Positions 8,976-17,991 of a stretch of 64,000 nucleotides of DNA are shown piece by piece. Where the stretch lies: positions 1,534,501 to 1,598,500 of the forward strand of contig CP023454.1 in NCBI GenBank assembly GCA_002356635.1. Direction: 5' to 3'. Source of the DNA: Rhodobacteraceae bacterium QY30 (GTDB taxonomy: Bacteria; Pseudomonadota; Alphaproteobacteria; Rhodobacterales; Rhodobacteraceae). Position numbers and translations under genes: made by a program. The notes below the pieces were generated by a model that saw only the letters and a program-made list of their open reading frames with translations, was not told where the DNA came from and made no database searches. The number at the start of each line of letters is the position of its first letter. Within the stretch, counting starts at the first letter, position 1.

Positions 8976-10205
8976 ATGACCGACATCGACAGCCCCGACC
9001 AGACCCCGCACGCGCCCGCGTTGCCCGTCGTGCGCCTGCGCCCGAAGGCCGAGGCGCGCGCCATCCGCCACGGCTTCCCCTGGGTCTATGCCGATGAACT
9101 GGTCACGGACCGGAGGACGCAAGGCCTGAAGCCCGGCACGCTGGCGCGGCTTGAGGACAGCGAACGCCGCCCCCTGGCGCTGGTGACGGTCAATCCGGCA
9201 TCGAAGATCATCGGGCGGGTTCTGGACCGCAACCCCGACGCCGTGATCGACCGCTCCTGGATCGCCGGGCTGATCGCGCGCGCGCAGGAGTTGCGGGCGC
9301 GGCTTTACCCGCAGCCCTTCTACCGGCTGGTCCATGCCGAAGCGGACGGCCTGCCGGGGGTCATCATCGACCGTTTTGGCGATGCTGCGGTCATCCAGCC
9401 GAACGCCGCCTGGGCCGAGGCGATGATCGATGACCTGGCCGCCGCGCTGGCGGATGTGACCGGGGTGACGGCCATCCTGAAGAATGGCAGTGGTCGGGCG
9501 CGGGGACTTGAGGGCCTGCCCGAGGAAACCGTCCTGCTGTCGGGCCGGATCGACGCGCCGATCCCCGTGCCGATGAATGGCGCCACCTATATGGCCGATC
9601 TGCTGGGCGGCCAGAAAACCGGCCTGTTCTATGACCAGCGTCCGAACCAGGCCTTCGGGCAGGCGCTGGCGAAAGGCGCGCGAATGCTGGATGTCTTTTC
9701 CCACGTCGGCGGCTTTGCGCTGGCCGCGCTGGCGGGCGGAGCCGAAAGCGCGCTGGCGGTGGACGCATCCGGCCCGGCGCTGGCGCTGGCGGCGGCGGGG
9801 GCGCGCGCGATGGGGGTCTCCGACCGCTTCGACACCCGGCAGGGGGATGCCTTCGCGGTGATGGAGTCGCTGGCGGCCGAGGGTGCACGGTTCGATCTGG
9901 TGGTCTGCGATCCGCCGGCCTTTGCCCCGGCCAAGCCCGCGCTGGACGCCGGCCTTCGCGCCTATGAGCGGGTCGCGCGGCTGGCCGCACCGCTGGTCGC
10001 GCCGGGGGGGTACCTGGGGCTGTGCTCCTGTTCCCACGCCGCCGACCTGACCAGCTTCCGCAATGCCTCGGCGCGTGGCATCGGGCGGGGCGGGCGGCGG
10101 GCACAGCTTCTCTACACCGGCACGGCGGGGCCGGATCATCCGATGCTGCCGCAACTGGCCGAGACGGGGTATCTGAAGGCGCTGTTCTTCCGGCTGGACG
10201 GATGA
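8976..10205 (+). CDS. Class I rRNA (cytosine-C5) methyltransferase, RlmI-like
   Basis: SAM-dependent 23S rRNA methyltransferase of the RlmI/RlmK family, 409 residues. An N-terminal PUA-like region (RLRPKAEARAIRHGFPWVYADEL) is followed by the RlmI central region (RLVHAEADGLPGVIIDRFGD) and a Rossmann methyltransferase core. The core shows GLFYDQRPNQ, MLDVFSHVGGFALAALAGGA (SAM loop) and DLVVCDPPAFAP (catalytic DPP). The start at ATG 8976 is chosen because similarity begins there; an in-frame ATG at 8874 would add 34 unlikely residues. No clear ribosome site is seen. The stop overlaps the PIN-domain gene by 4 nt (ATGA), implying coupled translation. Confidence 0.85.
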   Translation: MTDIDSPDQTPHAPALPVVRLRPKAEARAIRHGFPWVYADELVTDRRTQGLKPGTLARLEDSERRPLALVTVNPASKIIGRVLDRNPDAVIDRSWIAGLIARAQELRARLYPQPFYRLVHAEADGLPGVIIDRFGDAAVIQPNAAWAEAMIDDLAAALADVTGVTAILKNGSGRARGLEGLPEETVLLSGRIDAPIPVPMNGATYMADLLGGQKTGLFYDQRPNQAFGQALAKGARMLDVFSHVGGFALAALAGGAESALAVDASGPALALAAAGARAMGVSDRFDTRQGDAFAVMESLAAEGARFDLVVCDPPAFAPAKPALDAGLRAYERVARLAAPLVAPGGYLGLCSCSHAADLTSFRNASARGIGRGGRRAQLLYTGTAGPDHPMLPQLAETGYLKALFFRLDG

Positions 10206-10753
10206 AGGCGCTTCTGGACGCCTGCGTCCTCTATCCGACCGTGCTGCGCGAGATCCTGATCGGTGTCGCCGCGGCGGGGCTTTACAGGCCCCTCTGGTCA
10301 GGTCGGATCCTGGAAGAATGGGCGCGGGCGACGGCAAAGCTTGGACCGGTTGCCGAAACCCTGGCGCGGGGCGAGGTGGAGCGACTTCGGGCGGATTGGC
10401 CGCAGGGGGCTGTCGTCGTTCCCGAGGGGCTCGCGCGCCGCCTCTGGTTGCCGGACCCGAACGACATTCATGTTCTGGCCGCCGCGATTGCCGGGCAGGC
10501 AGATGTCATTGTCACCTTCAATGCCGCCGATTTCCCGCGCGGGTTGCTGGCCGAGGAAGGGATCGCGCGTCAGGACCCCGACGCTTTCCTTCTGGACCTG
10601 CATCAGCGCGCGCCGGCGGCCGTCGAAGCAGTCTGCGAAAACGTCCGGCGCCGGGCCGAGCATCTGTCGGGCGAGGGGCAGCCGCTGCGGGCGCTTCTGA
10701 AGCGTGCGCGCCTGCCACGGCTGGGGAAGCGCCTTGCGCCTGCGGCGGCATAG
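10202..10753 (+). CDS. PIN-domain protein (putative ribonuclease)
   Basis: 183-residue PIN-fold protein. Acidic active-site positions are visible: LLDACVLYP near residue 6, a central acidic run, DPNDIHVLAAAI near residue 93 and VTFNAADFP near residue 110, consistent with an Mg-dependent RNase. The C-terminus is basic (LKRARLPRLGKRL). The ATG overlaps the stop of the RlmI-like gene by 4 nt. PIN proteins are often VapC toxins, but no small antitoxin gene lies next to it. The protein is longer than usual VapC, so a housekeeping RNA-processing role coupled to the methyltransferase is as plausible. Confidence 0.7.
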   Translation: MKALLDACVLYPTVLREILIGVAAAGLYRPLWSGRILEEWARATAKLGPVAETLARGEVERLRADWPQGAVVVPEGLARRLWLPDPNDIHVLAAAIAGQADVIVTFNAADFPRGLLAEEGIARQDPDAFLLDLHQRAPAAVEAVCENVRRRAEHLSGEGQPLRALLKRARLPRLGKRLAPAAA

Positions 10754-10822
10754 CGTCTGGTCCTTGCCCATCGGGCGTGGCACTCTGGCAGCGATGCCGA
10801 AGCGGGTTGAGACATTGCCTGA

Positions 10823-11581
10823 ATGACCTTCCGCAAGTTGTTGAAAAAGTTGCATCCCGGGCCGGACCAGCCGCTGTGGATCGACCATGACATGCCTGCG
10901 GCGCTGTGGGCTGTTGGCGATGTGCATGGGCGGATGGACCTTTATGACCGGCTTGAGCGGATCATCCGCAGCCAGACACCCGAAGCCACCATCGTCCTGC
11001 TGGGCGACCTGATCGACCGGGGACCGGGCAGCCGCCGGATGCTGGAACGGGTTCTGACGCCGGATGCCCGACTGCAACGCCTGACCATCCTCGGCAACCA
11101 CGAGGACATGGCCCTGCGCTTCCTTGACCACCCCGAGTCGGCCGAGCGATGGCTGGACCACGGCGGAACCGAGGCCTTGGCCGACTGGGGAATCCGCCGA
11201 ACGGCAGGCGAAACCCTGACTGCACTTCGGAACCGCTGGCAGGCTTGCCTGACCTGGGAAGAACATGACCTGCTGCGCCGGATGCCCCTGGGCCGCCGTT
11301 TCGGGCGCTATCTGCTGACCCATGCCGGCGCCGCCGCCGAAATGCCGCTGTCGGCGCAGGGCAAGGCCGAGCTTGTCTGGCAACGGCATGGCGAGATCGA
11401 CGACCTTCTGCCGCCGATCGATCTGGGAGACCGGATCGTCGTCCACGGCCACGTTCCGGGCAAGGTGATCCGCGCGTCGGGCTGGCGCATCAACCTGGAC
11501 ACCGGCGCCTGGAAGTCGGGGCGGCTGTCCGCGGCGCGGTTGTTTGCCGACCGCCCGCCCGAATTCGTGACGGTTGCCTGA
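10823..11581 (+). CDS. Metallophosphoesterase / serine-threonine protein phosphatase
   Basis: 252-residue calcineurin-like phosphoesterase of the bacterial PP1-type group. The dimetal motifs occur in order: GDVHGRMD (about residue 33), LLGDLIDRGPGSR (about 59), GNHEDMALRF (about 92), then LLTHAGAAAE and VVHGHVPG (about 212). Cytosolic, with no signal peptide. The substrate cannot be deduced; relatives hydrolyse phosphoproteins or dinucleoside polyphosphates. It stands alone, about 70 nt after the PIN gene and 69 nt before the exporter. Confidence 0.82.
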   Translation: MTFRKLLKKLHPGPDQPLWIDHDMPAALWAVGDVHGRMDLYDRLERIIRSQTPEATIVLLGDLIDRGPGSRRMLERVLTPDARLQRLTILGNHEDMALRFLDHPESAERWLDHGGTEALADWGIRRTAGETLTALRNRWQACLTWEEHDLLRRMPLGRRFGRYLLTHAGAAAEMPLSAQGKAELVWQRHGEIDDLLPPIDLGDRIVVHGHVPGKVIRASGWRINLDTGAWKSGRLSAARLFADRPPEFVTVA

Positions 11582-11650
11582 GATGGGCCTTGTGACCAGC
11601 GCAGGCCGGGGCATCCTTTGCGGCCAGTCCGGTCGCGGGGGGAAGGGCGG

Positions 11651-12589
11651 ATGACATTGCCGCAGGGGCCGCTTCGCGGCATCATGCTGAAGCTGGCCTC
11701 GGTGATGGTCTTCGTTGCCATGTCGAGCCTGATCAAGGCCGTGGGCCCGCTGATCCCGCCGGGCGAGGTGGTGTTCTTCCGCTCGGCCTTCGCGGTGCCG
11801 GTGATCCTGGTCTGGCTGGTCCTGCAAAGCCGGAATGGCGAAGGCCTTGGGAGGGGATTGCGGACCCGGAATCCCCTGGGGCATTTCTGGCGTGCAGCCC
11901 TTGGAACGGCGGCGATGGGGTTCACCTTCGCGGGGCTGGCGATGCTGCCGCTGCCCGAGGCAACCGCGATCAACTATGCGGCCCCGATGCTGACGGTGGT
12001 CTTCGCGGCAATCTTTCTGGGTGAGGATGTCCGCGCCTTCCGCATCTTCGCCGTGACCCTGGGCATGGTCGGCGTGGTGATCGTGATGTCACCGCACCTG
12101 ACGGCCTTCCGGCAACAACTGCCCGGAACCGCGACCGCCGTTGCGCCGGTGGCAACGCTGGGTGCCATCGTGATGCTGACGGGGGCGGTTTTCGCGGCCT
12201 TGGCCCAAGTGACAGTGCGACGCCTGGTGATCGCGGAAAAGACCACCGCGATCGTCTTCTGGTTTTCCGTGAATGCGGCGGGATTGTCGCTGCTGACGTT
12301 GCCATTCGGCTGGTCAATTCCCGACATGGGGGCTTTTGCACTTCTGGTTGTCACCGGATTGCTGGGCGGCCTGGGGCAGGTGTTCCTGACCTCGGCCTAC
12401 CGCCACGCGGATGCCTCGGTTGTTGCACCTTTCGACTATGCCTCGATGATCATCGCGGTTGCCGTCGGATATCTTGTGTTCGACGAAGTGCCGACCGCCG
12501 CCGTGATCCTGGGCACCGTGCTGATCATGCTGGCCGGCGGGCTGATCATCTGGCGCGAGCACAAGCTTGGGCATGATCGCGCCGATTAG
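11651..12589 (+). CDS. DMT-family (EamA) transporter
   Basis: 312-residue inner-membrane permease with two EamA repeats, about ten membrane segments, of the drug/metabolite transporter superfamily. First-repeat features are LKLASVMVFVAMSSLIKAV, PPGEVVFFRSAFAVPVI and PLPEATAINYAAPMLTVVFA. The second repeat carries DASVVAPFDYASMIIAVAVGYLVFDEVP. ATG 11651 is preferred over an in-frame ATG at 11618 because a GAAGGG site lies just before it. Substrate unknown; family members export amino acids or metabolites. Confidence 0.85.
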   Translation: MTLPQGPLRGIMLKLASVMVFVAMSSLIKAVGPLIPPGEVVFFRSAFAVPVILVWLVLQSRNGEGLGRGLRTRNPLGHFWRAALGTAAMGFTFAGLAMLPLPEATAINYAAPMLTVVFAAIFLGEDVRAFRIFAVTLGMVGVVIVMSPHLTAFRQQLPGTATAVAPVATLGAIVMLTGAVFAALAQVTVRRLVIAEKTTAIVFWFSVNAAGLSLLTLPFGWSIPDMGAFALLVVTGLLGGLGQVFLTSAYRHADASVVAPFDYASMIIAVAVGYLVFDEVPTAAVILGTVLIMLAGGLIIWREHKLGHDRAD

Positions 12590-12611
12590 TGCGTTTCCGT
12601 CACCAATCAAC

Positions 12612-12641
12612 TTGAACGGCGTCCGATTCTGGCCCTAATTT
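12612..12641 (+). promoter_or_regulatory. Candidate promoter of the CAP-domain gene
   Basis: TTGAAC (12612-12617), 18-nt spacer, TAATTT (12636-12641), in a locally AT-richer gap 65-90 nt before the CAP-domain gene. Matches are partial, so this is a prediction only. Confidence 0.4.
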
Positions 12642-12704
12642 CGCCGGAATGAGAAGGACACTCTGACGACGGAAAAACCGGGTCAGAGCGGCGGAGAATC
12701 GTCC

Positions 12705-13199
12705 ATGGCGATGCGTCAACTGGTCTGCGGCCTTGTTGCGGCAGGCATTGGAATGTTCATGTCGGTTCCCGCCGCCTTCGCGGCCGGATGCGCCGTTCCT
12801 GCGGGCCTGGATGGCGAGATCCGGGTGGTCCTGAACCAGGTGAACACCGTCCGCGCCCGTCATGGTCTGACGCCGTTGCGGCTGGACCAGTCGTTGACGC
12901 AGTCGGCCCAGGGGCACGCCTGCACCATGGCGAGGGCCGGAACCTTTACCCACGACGGAAACGGCGGCGCCAAGGCGCGGATGAAGCGCGCCGGTTGCCG
13001 GACCCGCCTGTCGGGTGAAAACATCGCGATGGGCTTTTCCTCGGGGTCGCGGACGATGGACCTGTGGATGAACTCGCCCGGCCATCGGGACATCATCCTG
13101 ACCGGGAACTTCACCCATGTGGGCCTGGGCGTTGCCGGACCTGCACCGGGCACTTCGGGCGGGCCGCGTTGGGTTCTGGACGTCGCAGCCGGGTGCTGA
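12705..13199 (+). CDS. Exported CAP (SCP/PR1) domain protein
   Basis: 164-residue secreted protein. A Sec signal peptide (MAMRQLVCGLVAAGIGMFMS..., cleavage near PAAFAA) is followed by a CAP fold: LNQVNTVRARHGLTPLRLD, HACTMARAGTFTHDG with the conserved His, GENIAMGF, MDLWMNSPGHRDIIL with the second His, and the terminal strand TGNFTHVGLGVA. Four to five cysteines could form disulfides in the periplasm. Bacterial CAP proteins are of unclear function. It is convergent with dtd. Confidence 0.88.
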   Translation: MAMRQLVCGLVAAGIGMFMSVPAAFAAGCAVPAGLDGEIRVVLNQVNTVRARHGLTPLRLDQSLTQSAQGHACTMARAGTFTHDGNGGAKARMKRAGCRTRLSGENIAMGFSSGSRTMDLWMNSPGHRDIILTGNFTHVGLGVAGPAPGTSGGPRWVLDVAAGC

Positions 13200-13214
13200 A
13201 GACCACAGTGACGG

Positions 13215-13231
13215 CTGTCCCGCCGGGACAG
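13215..13231. terminator. Short hairpin between convergent CAP and dtd genes
   Basis: CTGTCCC-GCC-GGGACAG, a perfect 7-bp stem with a 3-nt loop, lies between the two convergent stops. There is no T tract on either side, so a terminator role is only suggested by position. Confidence 0.3.
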
Positions 13232-13241
13232 AGGGGGGCGG

Positions 13242-13679
13242 TCAGGCCTCCATCCAGATCGTTACCGGTCCCTGGTTGATCAGCGATACATCCATGTCGG
13301 CCCCGAATTCGCCGTTTGCCACGGGGATGCCCTCGGCCCGAAGCCGTTCCGAGAAGTAGTCGTAAAGGCGGCGGCCTTCGTCCGGGGGGGCGGCGGTGGA
13401 AAACCCCGGCCGGTTCCCGCGCGAGGTGTCGGCGGCCAGCGTGAACTGGCTGACCACCAGCGCCGCACCGCCCGTGTCGCGGATGGACAGGTTCATCTTG
13501 CCTTCGGGATCGCGAAAGATCCTGAGCTTGGCAATCCGTGTCGCCAGTCGGTCGGCGGCGGCCTCGGTATCGCCCTGCATCGCACAGACCAGGATCATCA
13601 GACCTGGCCCGATTTCACCGGTGACACGACCGTCGATGGTAACCCGCGCTTCGCGCACGCGTTGAAGAAGGACCCGCAT
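13242..13679 (-). CDS. dtd: D-aminoacyl-tRNA deacylase
   Basis: Hydrolyses D-amino acids mischarged on tRNA. 145 residues, normal length. The SQFTLAAD active-site loop and the C-terminal NQGPVTIW segment carrying the Gly-cisPro motif are present, and the N-terminus [13 protein letters not shown] is classic. The ATG shares a base with the stop of the sugar-kinase gene upstream (TGATG), so it is translationally coupled to that gene at the end of a long minus-strand run. Confidence 0.93.
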   Translation of the reverse strand: MRVLLQRVREARVTIDGRVTGEIGPGLMILVCAMQGDTEAAADRLATRIAKLRIFRDPEGKMNLSIRDTGGAALVVSQFTLAADTSRGNRPGFSTAAPPDEGRRLYDYFSERLRAEGIPVANGEFGADMDVSLINQGPVTIWMEA

Positions 13680-14605
13680 CAGGAAATCTCCACAGCCCAG
13701 GGGGGATTGGCGCCGGGACGCGACACCGTGATCGCGGCCGCCTGCACGCCAAGTTCAAGCGCCCGGACCAGCGTCTGCCCGGACAGCGTATCGATGCCAT
13801 CGGGCGTCAGCCGCCCGGCGTCGTGCAGAGCGGCAAGCACTCCGGCATTGAAGGTGTCGCCCGCCCCGACGGTATCGGCCACCGTGACCTGTGGTGCCGG
13901 GACAAAGATGGTGTGATCGCGGGTGAAACCATGCGCGCCGCTTGCGCCTTCGGTAACAAGAACCACCCTTGGGCCCCGGTCCAGAAGGCTGCGCGCCCGA
14001 TCGGCAACCGGCCCGTTCCCCGAAAGCCAGCGCAGATCCTCGTCCGACAGCTTGACGACATGGGCCATGCCGATCATCCGGCCGAGCCGGGCGCGATAGG
14101 CCGCTTCATCCCCGATGAAGGACGGACGGATGTTCGGGTCCAGCATCAGCACCCGCCCCGTGGACGCGGCGCTGGCCATCAGGGCTTCATGGGTGGCGCC
14201 GCAGGGATCGGTCATCAGGCTGATGCCGCCGAAGAACAGGGCGCGGACCCGGTCCGGCAGCTTTGGCAGATCTTCGGGCCGGATCATCCGCCCGGCGGTG
14301 TTTTCATCATAGAAGGTGTAGCTGGCCTCGCCCTCGACCAGCCGCACGAAAGCAAGCGTCGTCGGCCGCGCCGACCGGACCGTCAGCGACGTATCGACGT
14401 GCGAGGCAGCGAGGGCCGCCATCAGCATTTCGCCGAAAAGGTCGGTCGAGATTCCCGAAAAGAACGCGGACGGCACACCCAGCCGCCCCAGCGCGATGGC
14501 GGTGTTCATCACCGCGCCACCGGGATAAGGGGCAAAGCTGTCTTCTTCCGCCGCAGACGGACGGGGCAGCATGTCGATCAATGCCTCGCCGCAACTCAGG
14601 ATCAT
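13679..14605 (-). CDS. PfkB-family carbohydrate kinase (fructokinase-like)
   Basis: 308-residue ribokinase/PfkB sugar kinase. The N-terminus [14 protein letters not shown] and the glycine-rich [16 protein letters not shown] (PfkB signature 1) are clear. The C-terminal signature [17 protein letters not shown] (about residue 245) includes the catalytic Asp and anion hole. ATG 14605 is chosen because similarity begins there; a longer open frame upstream overlaps the zinc-ribbon gene tail. Fructose is the likeliest substrate, but sugar specificity cannot be read from sequence. The stop is shared with the dtd start. Confidence 0.82.
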   Translation of the reverse strand: MILSCGEALIDMLPRPSAAEEDSFAPYPGGAVMNTAIALGRLGVPSAFFSGISTDLFGEMLMAALAASHVDTSLTVRSARPTTLAFVRLVEGEASYTFYDENTAGRMIRPEDLPKLPDRVRALFFGGISLMTDPCGATHEALMASAASTGRVLMLDPNIRPSFIGDEAAYRARLGRMIGMAHVVKLSDEDLRWLSGNGPVADRARSLLDRGPRVVLVTEGASGAHGFTRDHTIFVPAPQVTVADTVGAGDTFNAGVLAALHDAGRLTPDGIDTLSGQTLVRALELGVQAAAITVSRPGANPPWAVEIS

Positions 14606-14652
14606 GTCCGTTCCCACGCTTCGCCCTGACGGCGATGGTCGGCCGCGCACAC

Positions 14653-15855
14653 TCAGTTTCCTGTCCAGGTGTCCCAGGGCAGGACGACCGTGCCGTCCGG
14701 CTGCTGTTGCTGGCCAAACCACACCGCCGCGGCGATGACAAGGGCAGCCAGGATGACCGCCACGGCGATCTTTACCGCCGACCAGGGGCGTTCGCCCTGC
14801 ACCTTCCCGGTCTGGCCGTTGACGACGAAACGGTAGCTGCGGCCGCGGAACCTGTAGGCCGCGGTCCAGACCGGCAGGAGGATGTGCTTGAAGGTCACAT
14901 CGCCGATCCTTGTGTCGATGTGATGAATCTGCTGCTGGTCGCCGCCGATGTCGAAACGCACGTCGCGTTCGATCATCGCGTCCATGTAGGCGCGGGCCTC
15001 GGTCATCCCGTCTTCCAGGCCGACCGTGTAGCCCTCGGCCCGGAAACCGGCCAGGTACTCGGGGCGGTAGGGGTCCAGCCGGCTAAGGTCCCAGGGCTGG
15101 AGGGCGTCGGTATGGCCCTTGGGAAGGGAGCGCGACGCCAGCACCAGCACATCGTCGAAGAACCGCGCCACCCGCCCCGAAACCGGAGTCCAGCGGATGC
15201 GCGGCACCTGGCGGAGTTCACTGCGGATGTGGCCGTTCGCATCACGGACCTGCACCTGTTCGGTGACGTAATAGACCGTGCCGCGCTGCCCCGTGTAGCT
15301 TGAGGCGGTGTTCGCGTCATAGGTCCAGAAGGGGACGTAGATCCCGGTCATCGCGCGCCCCTTGCGGGCGTAATCCACCAGCCCCGAAGGCGCGAACCAG
15401 AGCGAGCCCAGCCAGTTCGTCATCGCCTCGCGCGCCTGGCGTTCGGTGATCACGAAGGGTGCAAGGCCCGCGGGCTTGATGTGGCGCACCTCGCCCGTAT
15501 CGGTGACGACGGGCGTCGCACAGAAGGGGCATTCGGTCGAATGCACCGCCGGGTCGAATTCCACCTCGGCCCCGCAGTTCGGACAGCGCGAGAAGCGGGC
15601 CGTCTGCAACTCGGCCTCGGGCAGGCGCTGTTCCAGCGCGCGGCGAAAATCCAGTTCCGGGATGGGCTGGTGGTGCCCACGACCGGTGTCCAGCGGCTCG
15701 GTATGGCCGCAATGGTCGCAGACAAGCTGGCTGTCCGAAGGGGAAAACCGCATGTCGGCGCCGCATTGCGGACAGGGAAATCGGTGCTCGGCCTCTTCGG
15801 CGGGACGAGGCACCCGCGGAACGCCGGAAAGCGGCGGCTCGGTGTCGGACTTCAT
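14653..15855 (-). CDS. Zinc-ribbon membrane protein of the SPFH/TelA cluster
   Basis: 400 residues. The N-terminal part has three CxxC pairs separated like zinc ribbons: CPQCGA and CDHCGH near residues 30-50, CPNCGA near 91 and CPFCAT near 109. A long central domain rich in Tyr/Trp (GIYVPFWTYDANTASSYTG) follows, with a C-terminal membrane helix (IAVAVILAALVIAAAVWFG) near residue 375. Proteins of this type are often mis-annotated as 'PriA helicase-like', but no helicase motif is visible. It lies 16 nt after the SPFH gene and probably belongs to the same operon. The biochemical role is unknown; a membrane-anchored zinc-binding partner of the SPFH protein is inference. Confidence 0.75.
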   Translation of the reverse strand: MKSDTEPPLSGVPRVPRPAEEAEHRFPCPQCGADMRFSPSDSQLVCDHCGHTEPLDTGRGHHQPIPELDFRRALEQRLPEAELQTARFSRCPNCGAEVEFDPAVHSTECPFCATPVVTDTGEVRHIKPAGLAPFVITERQAREAMTNWLGSLWFAPSGLVDYARKGRAMTGIYVPFWTYDANTASSYTGQRGTVYYVTEQVQVRDANGHIRSELRQVPRIRWTPVSGRVARFFDDVLVLASRSLPKGHTDALQPWDLSRLDPYRPEYLAGFRAEGYTVGLEDGMTEARAYMDAMIERDVRFDIGGDQQQIHHIDTRIGDVTFKHILLPVWTAAYRFRGRSYRFVVNGQTGKVQGERPWSAVKIAVAVILAALVIAAAVWFGQQQQPDGTVVLPWDTWTGN

Positions 15856-15871
15856 GGGCGGGCGGCCCCGC

Positions 15872-16996
15872 TCAGACCTTGGGCGCCGGGGGCGGCGGGG
15901 GCGGGGGCATCACGGTGAACAACTGCGCCAGTTCCGGGATCTCGCCCGCGGCCTTCCAACCGTCCTGTCCGGCGGTCCAGACGAGGGTGTCGCGGCTGAA
16001 GCCGCCTTCCGCAGCAAGCCGCCCCAGATGCGCGCGTCCGAAGGGGCCCTTCGTCGCGCCGTCTTCGGCGATGTGCCAGGCCTTTTCCGGCGCGGGCGGC
16101 GCGGGCGGTTGCGAAACGCTGCCCCAGGGTCCGGCCTGCGCCCCTGCGATCTGGCCGCCGACCGCCATTCCCATGCCCGCACCCATCCCTGCACCCACGG
16201 CCGCGCCAAAGCCTGCGCCCGCGCCGGTTGCGGGATTCCCCAGCGCCTCGGCGGCGTTGAACTGGGTGTAGCGGTTCAGATCCCCGGCGATCCCCATCGA
16301 GGTGCGCTTGTCCAGGACCTTCTCGACCTCTTCGGGAAGCGAGATGTTTTCGACGTAGAATTCCGGGATCGACAGGCCATAGGCCGCGACCGCGGGCGCG
16401 ATGGCGGTTGCCACCAGCTTGCCGAAGTCGGCGGTGTTGGCGGCCATGTCCAGAACCGGGATCCGGCTGCTGGCGATCATGCGGGAAAATTCCTGCACGA
16501 TGATGTTGCGGATCTGGAAGCTGATTTCATCGGCGGTGAATTCGCCGTCCGTGCCGACGATTTCCCGGATGAACAGCCCCGGATCGGTCACGCGCATCGT
16601 GTAGGTGCCGTAGGCGCGCAGGCGGACGGGGCCGAATTCCGGGTCGCGGGTGATGATCGGGTTCTTGGTGCCCCATTTCTGGTCGTTGAAGCGCGTGGTG
16701 TTGACGAAATAGATCTCGGACTTGAAGGGCGAGCGGAAGCCGTGGTCCCAATGCTGAAGCGTGGTCAGGATCGGCATGTTGTTGGTTTCCAGCATGTAAA
16801 GGCCCGGACCGAAGACATCAGCGATCTGGCCTTCATGGACGAAGACCGCCGCTTGACCTTCGCGCACCGTCAGCTTCGCGCCATACTTGATCGCATGGCC
16901 TTCGCGTTCGAACCGCCAGACCATCGTGTCGCGCGTGTCGTCGACCCAGTGGATGACGTCGATGAATTCGCCGGTCAGAAAGTCGAGAATGCCCAT
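15872..16996 (-). CDS. SPFH-domain protein with C-terminal GYF_2-like domain
   Basis: 374 residues, YdjI/'virion core protein' type SPFH family. The N-terminal segment FLTGEFIDVIHWVDDTRDTMVWRF precedes the SPFH body, which includes KLTVREGQAAVFVHEG, AYGTYTMRVTDPGLFIREIVG and IPEFYVENISLPEEVEKVLD. A Gly/Ala/Met-rich linker (residues about 255-285) follows. The end is a GYF_2-like domain (KAWHIAEDGATKGPFGRAHL, then TLVWTAGQDGWKAAGEIPEL) closing with a proline run. SPFH proteins assemble membrane scaffolds. Neighbours TelA, XpaC-like and zinc-ribbon proteins suggest an envelope-protection complex. Confidence 0.85.
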   Translation of the reverse strand: MGILDFLTGEFIDVIHWVDDTRDTMVWRFEREGHAIKYGAKLTVREGQAAVFVHEGQIADVFGPGLYMLETNNMPILTTLQHWDHGFRSPFKSEIYFVNTTRFNDQKWGTKNPIITRDPEFGPVRLRAYGTYTMRVTDPGLFIREIVGTDGEFTADEISFQIRNIIVQEFSRMIASSRIPVLDMAANTADFGKLVATAIAPAVAAYGLSIPEFYVENISLPEEVEKVLDKRTSMGIAGDLNRYTQFNAAEALGNPATGAGAGFGAAVGAGMGAGMGMAVGGQIAGAQAGPWGSVSQPPAPPAPEKAWHIAEDGATKGPFGRAHLGRLAAEGGFSRDTLVWTAGQDGWKAAGEIPELAQLFTVMPPPPPPPAPKV

Positions 16997-17013
16997 CTGG
17001 TCCTCCGTCAGTG

Positions 17014-17991
17014 TCAGGTTTGCGGGCCCAGAAGCTCGGCCGCCAGGGTGTCGATGATCGGGCGCGCTTCCGAAAGGGTCATGCCGGGGCGCAGGCGCGG
17101 ATCATACAGCATCTTCAGCATCAATTCGTCCTGCCGGGTCAACGTCGCGAATTCTTCGTCGTCATTGAAGATCGAGGGCCGGGCGGCAGGGCTGTCGTTG
17201 GGCAGACCCAGACCTTGGGCGATCTCCTCGTGAAGGCAGGCCAGCCGGGTCAGTTCCGGCTGTTCGCCCCGGATCACCGCGATGGCATCGGTGTAGGCGG
17301 CACCCTGTCCGCGCGTAAAGGCGAACATCTGGCAGTCGGTTTCCTGCGGCATCCGGGTTACGGCGCGGATGGCGTCGGGCGCGATCTGCGGCACGGCGGC
17401 CCGCAGGCGCGTCTCGGCCGTTTCGCGTTCGTCCACATTCAGAATCATGACGGTGAAGTTGCCGCTGTCGGCGACGCGGATCGGATGACCGGTGATCCGG
17501 GCCAGCCGGTCGACATATTCGCTGATCGTGGCGCGGTCGCGGTCCCTCTGGCCTTGCGGGATCGAATCGCCAAAGACGATGCGGATCCGCACCGGCCGGT
17601 CCCACCGGTGCAGCGGCGCGGCGACCTGCCGGGCCACCAGATCCCCGCCCGAGGCGACATATTCGTCAAAGAAGGCGATGGTGGCGAAGTTCTCGGCCAG
17701 TTGCCGGTCGGTAAAGGGGGTATCCGTCCCGCCGCCATCGGTGCGCAGCAAGCCCTGGGTGATCAGGTGGTCCTGCATCCGCAAAAGCCGCGCGCTTTCC
17801 TGAAGCGACCGGGCCGACGGATCGGGGATGCGGCTTGGCGCGGGTGCGGCCGCGGGCGCGGCCTTCGGGCGCGGGCTGGTCGCGACGGGGGCCGTGCAGG
17901 CCACCATCACCGCAAGCAGCGGCAAGACCCCCCAGGGACCGGCCCGCCGACCGCACCGCCGTACGGCCCGCGCTGTGTCAGTTCGAGGCAT
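17014..17991 (-). CDS. DUF2927 lipoprotein
   Basis: 325 residues. An Arg-rich N-terminus and hydrophobic stretch (GPWGVLPLLAVMVAC) end in a lipobox-like VMVAC, so it is probably a lipoprotein. A Pro/Ala linker precedes a DUF2927-type domain, recognised from RPVRIRIVFGD, LARITGHPIRVADSGNFTVM and CLHEEIAQGLGLPNDSP; the HEE segment resembles a metzincin-like metal site. ATG 17991 overlaps the end of telA by 14 nt, supporting co-transcription. DUF2927 function is unknown; the protease resemblance is my inference from HExxxxLG. Confidence 0.75.
   Translation of the reverse strand: MPRTDTARAVRRCGRRAGPWGVLPLLAVMVACTAPVATSPRPKAAPAAAPAPSRIPDPSARSLQESARLLRMQDHLITQGLLRTDGGGTDTPFTDRQLAENFATIAFFDEYVASGGDLVARQVAAPLHRWDRPVRIRIVFGDSIPQGQRDRDRATISEYVDRLARITGHPIRVADSGNFTVMILNVDERETAETRLRAAVPQIAPDAIRAVTRMPQETDCQMFAFTRGQGAAYTDAIAVIRGEQPELTRLACLHEEIAQGLGLPNDSPAARPSIFNDDEEFATLTRQDELMLKMLYDPRLRPGMTLSEARPIIDTLAAELLGPQT

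Noticed and set aside
10202-10753. Toxin-antitoxin system around the PIN gene
   Set aside because: No small antitoxin gene lies before or after it. The upstream gene is a 409-residue methyltransferase, and the PIN protein is longer than typical VapC.
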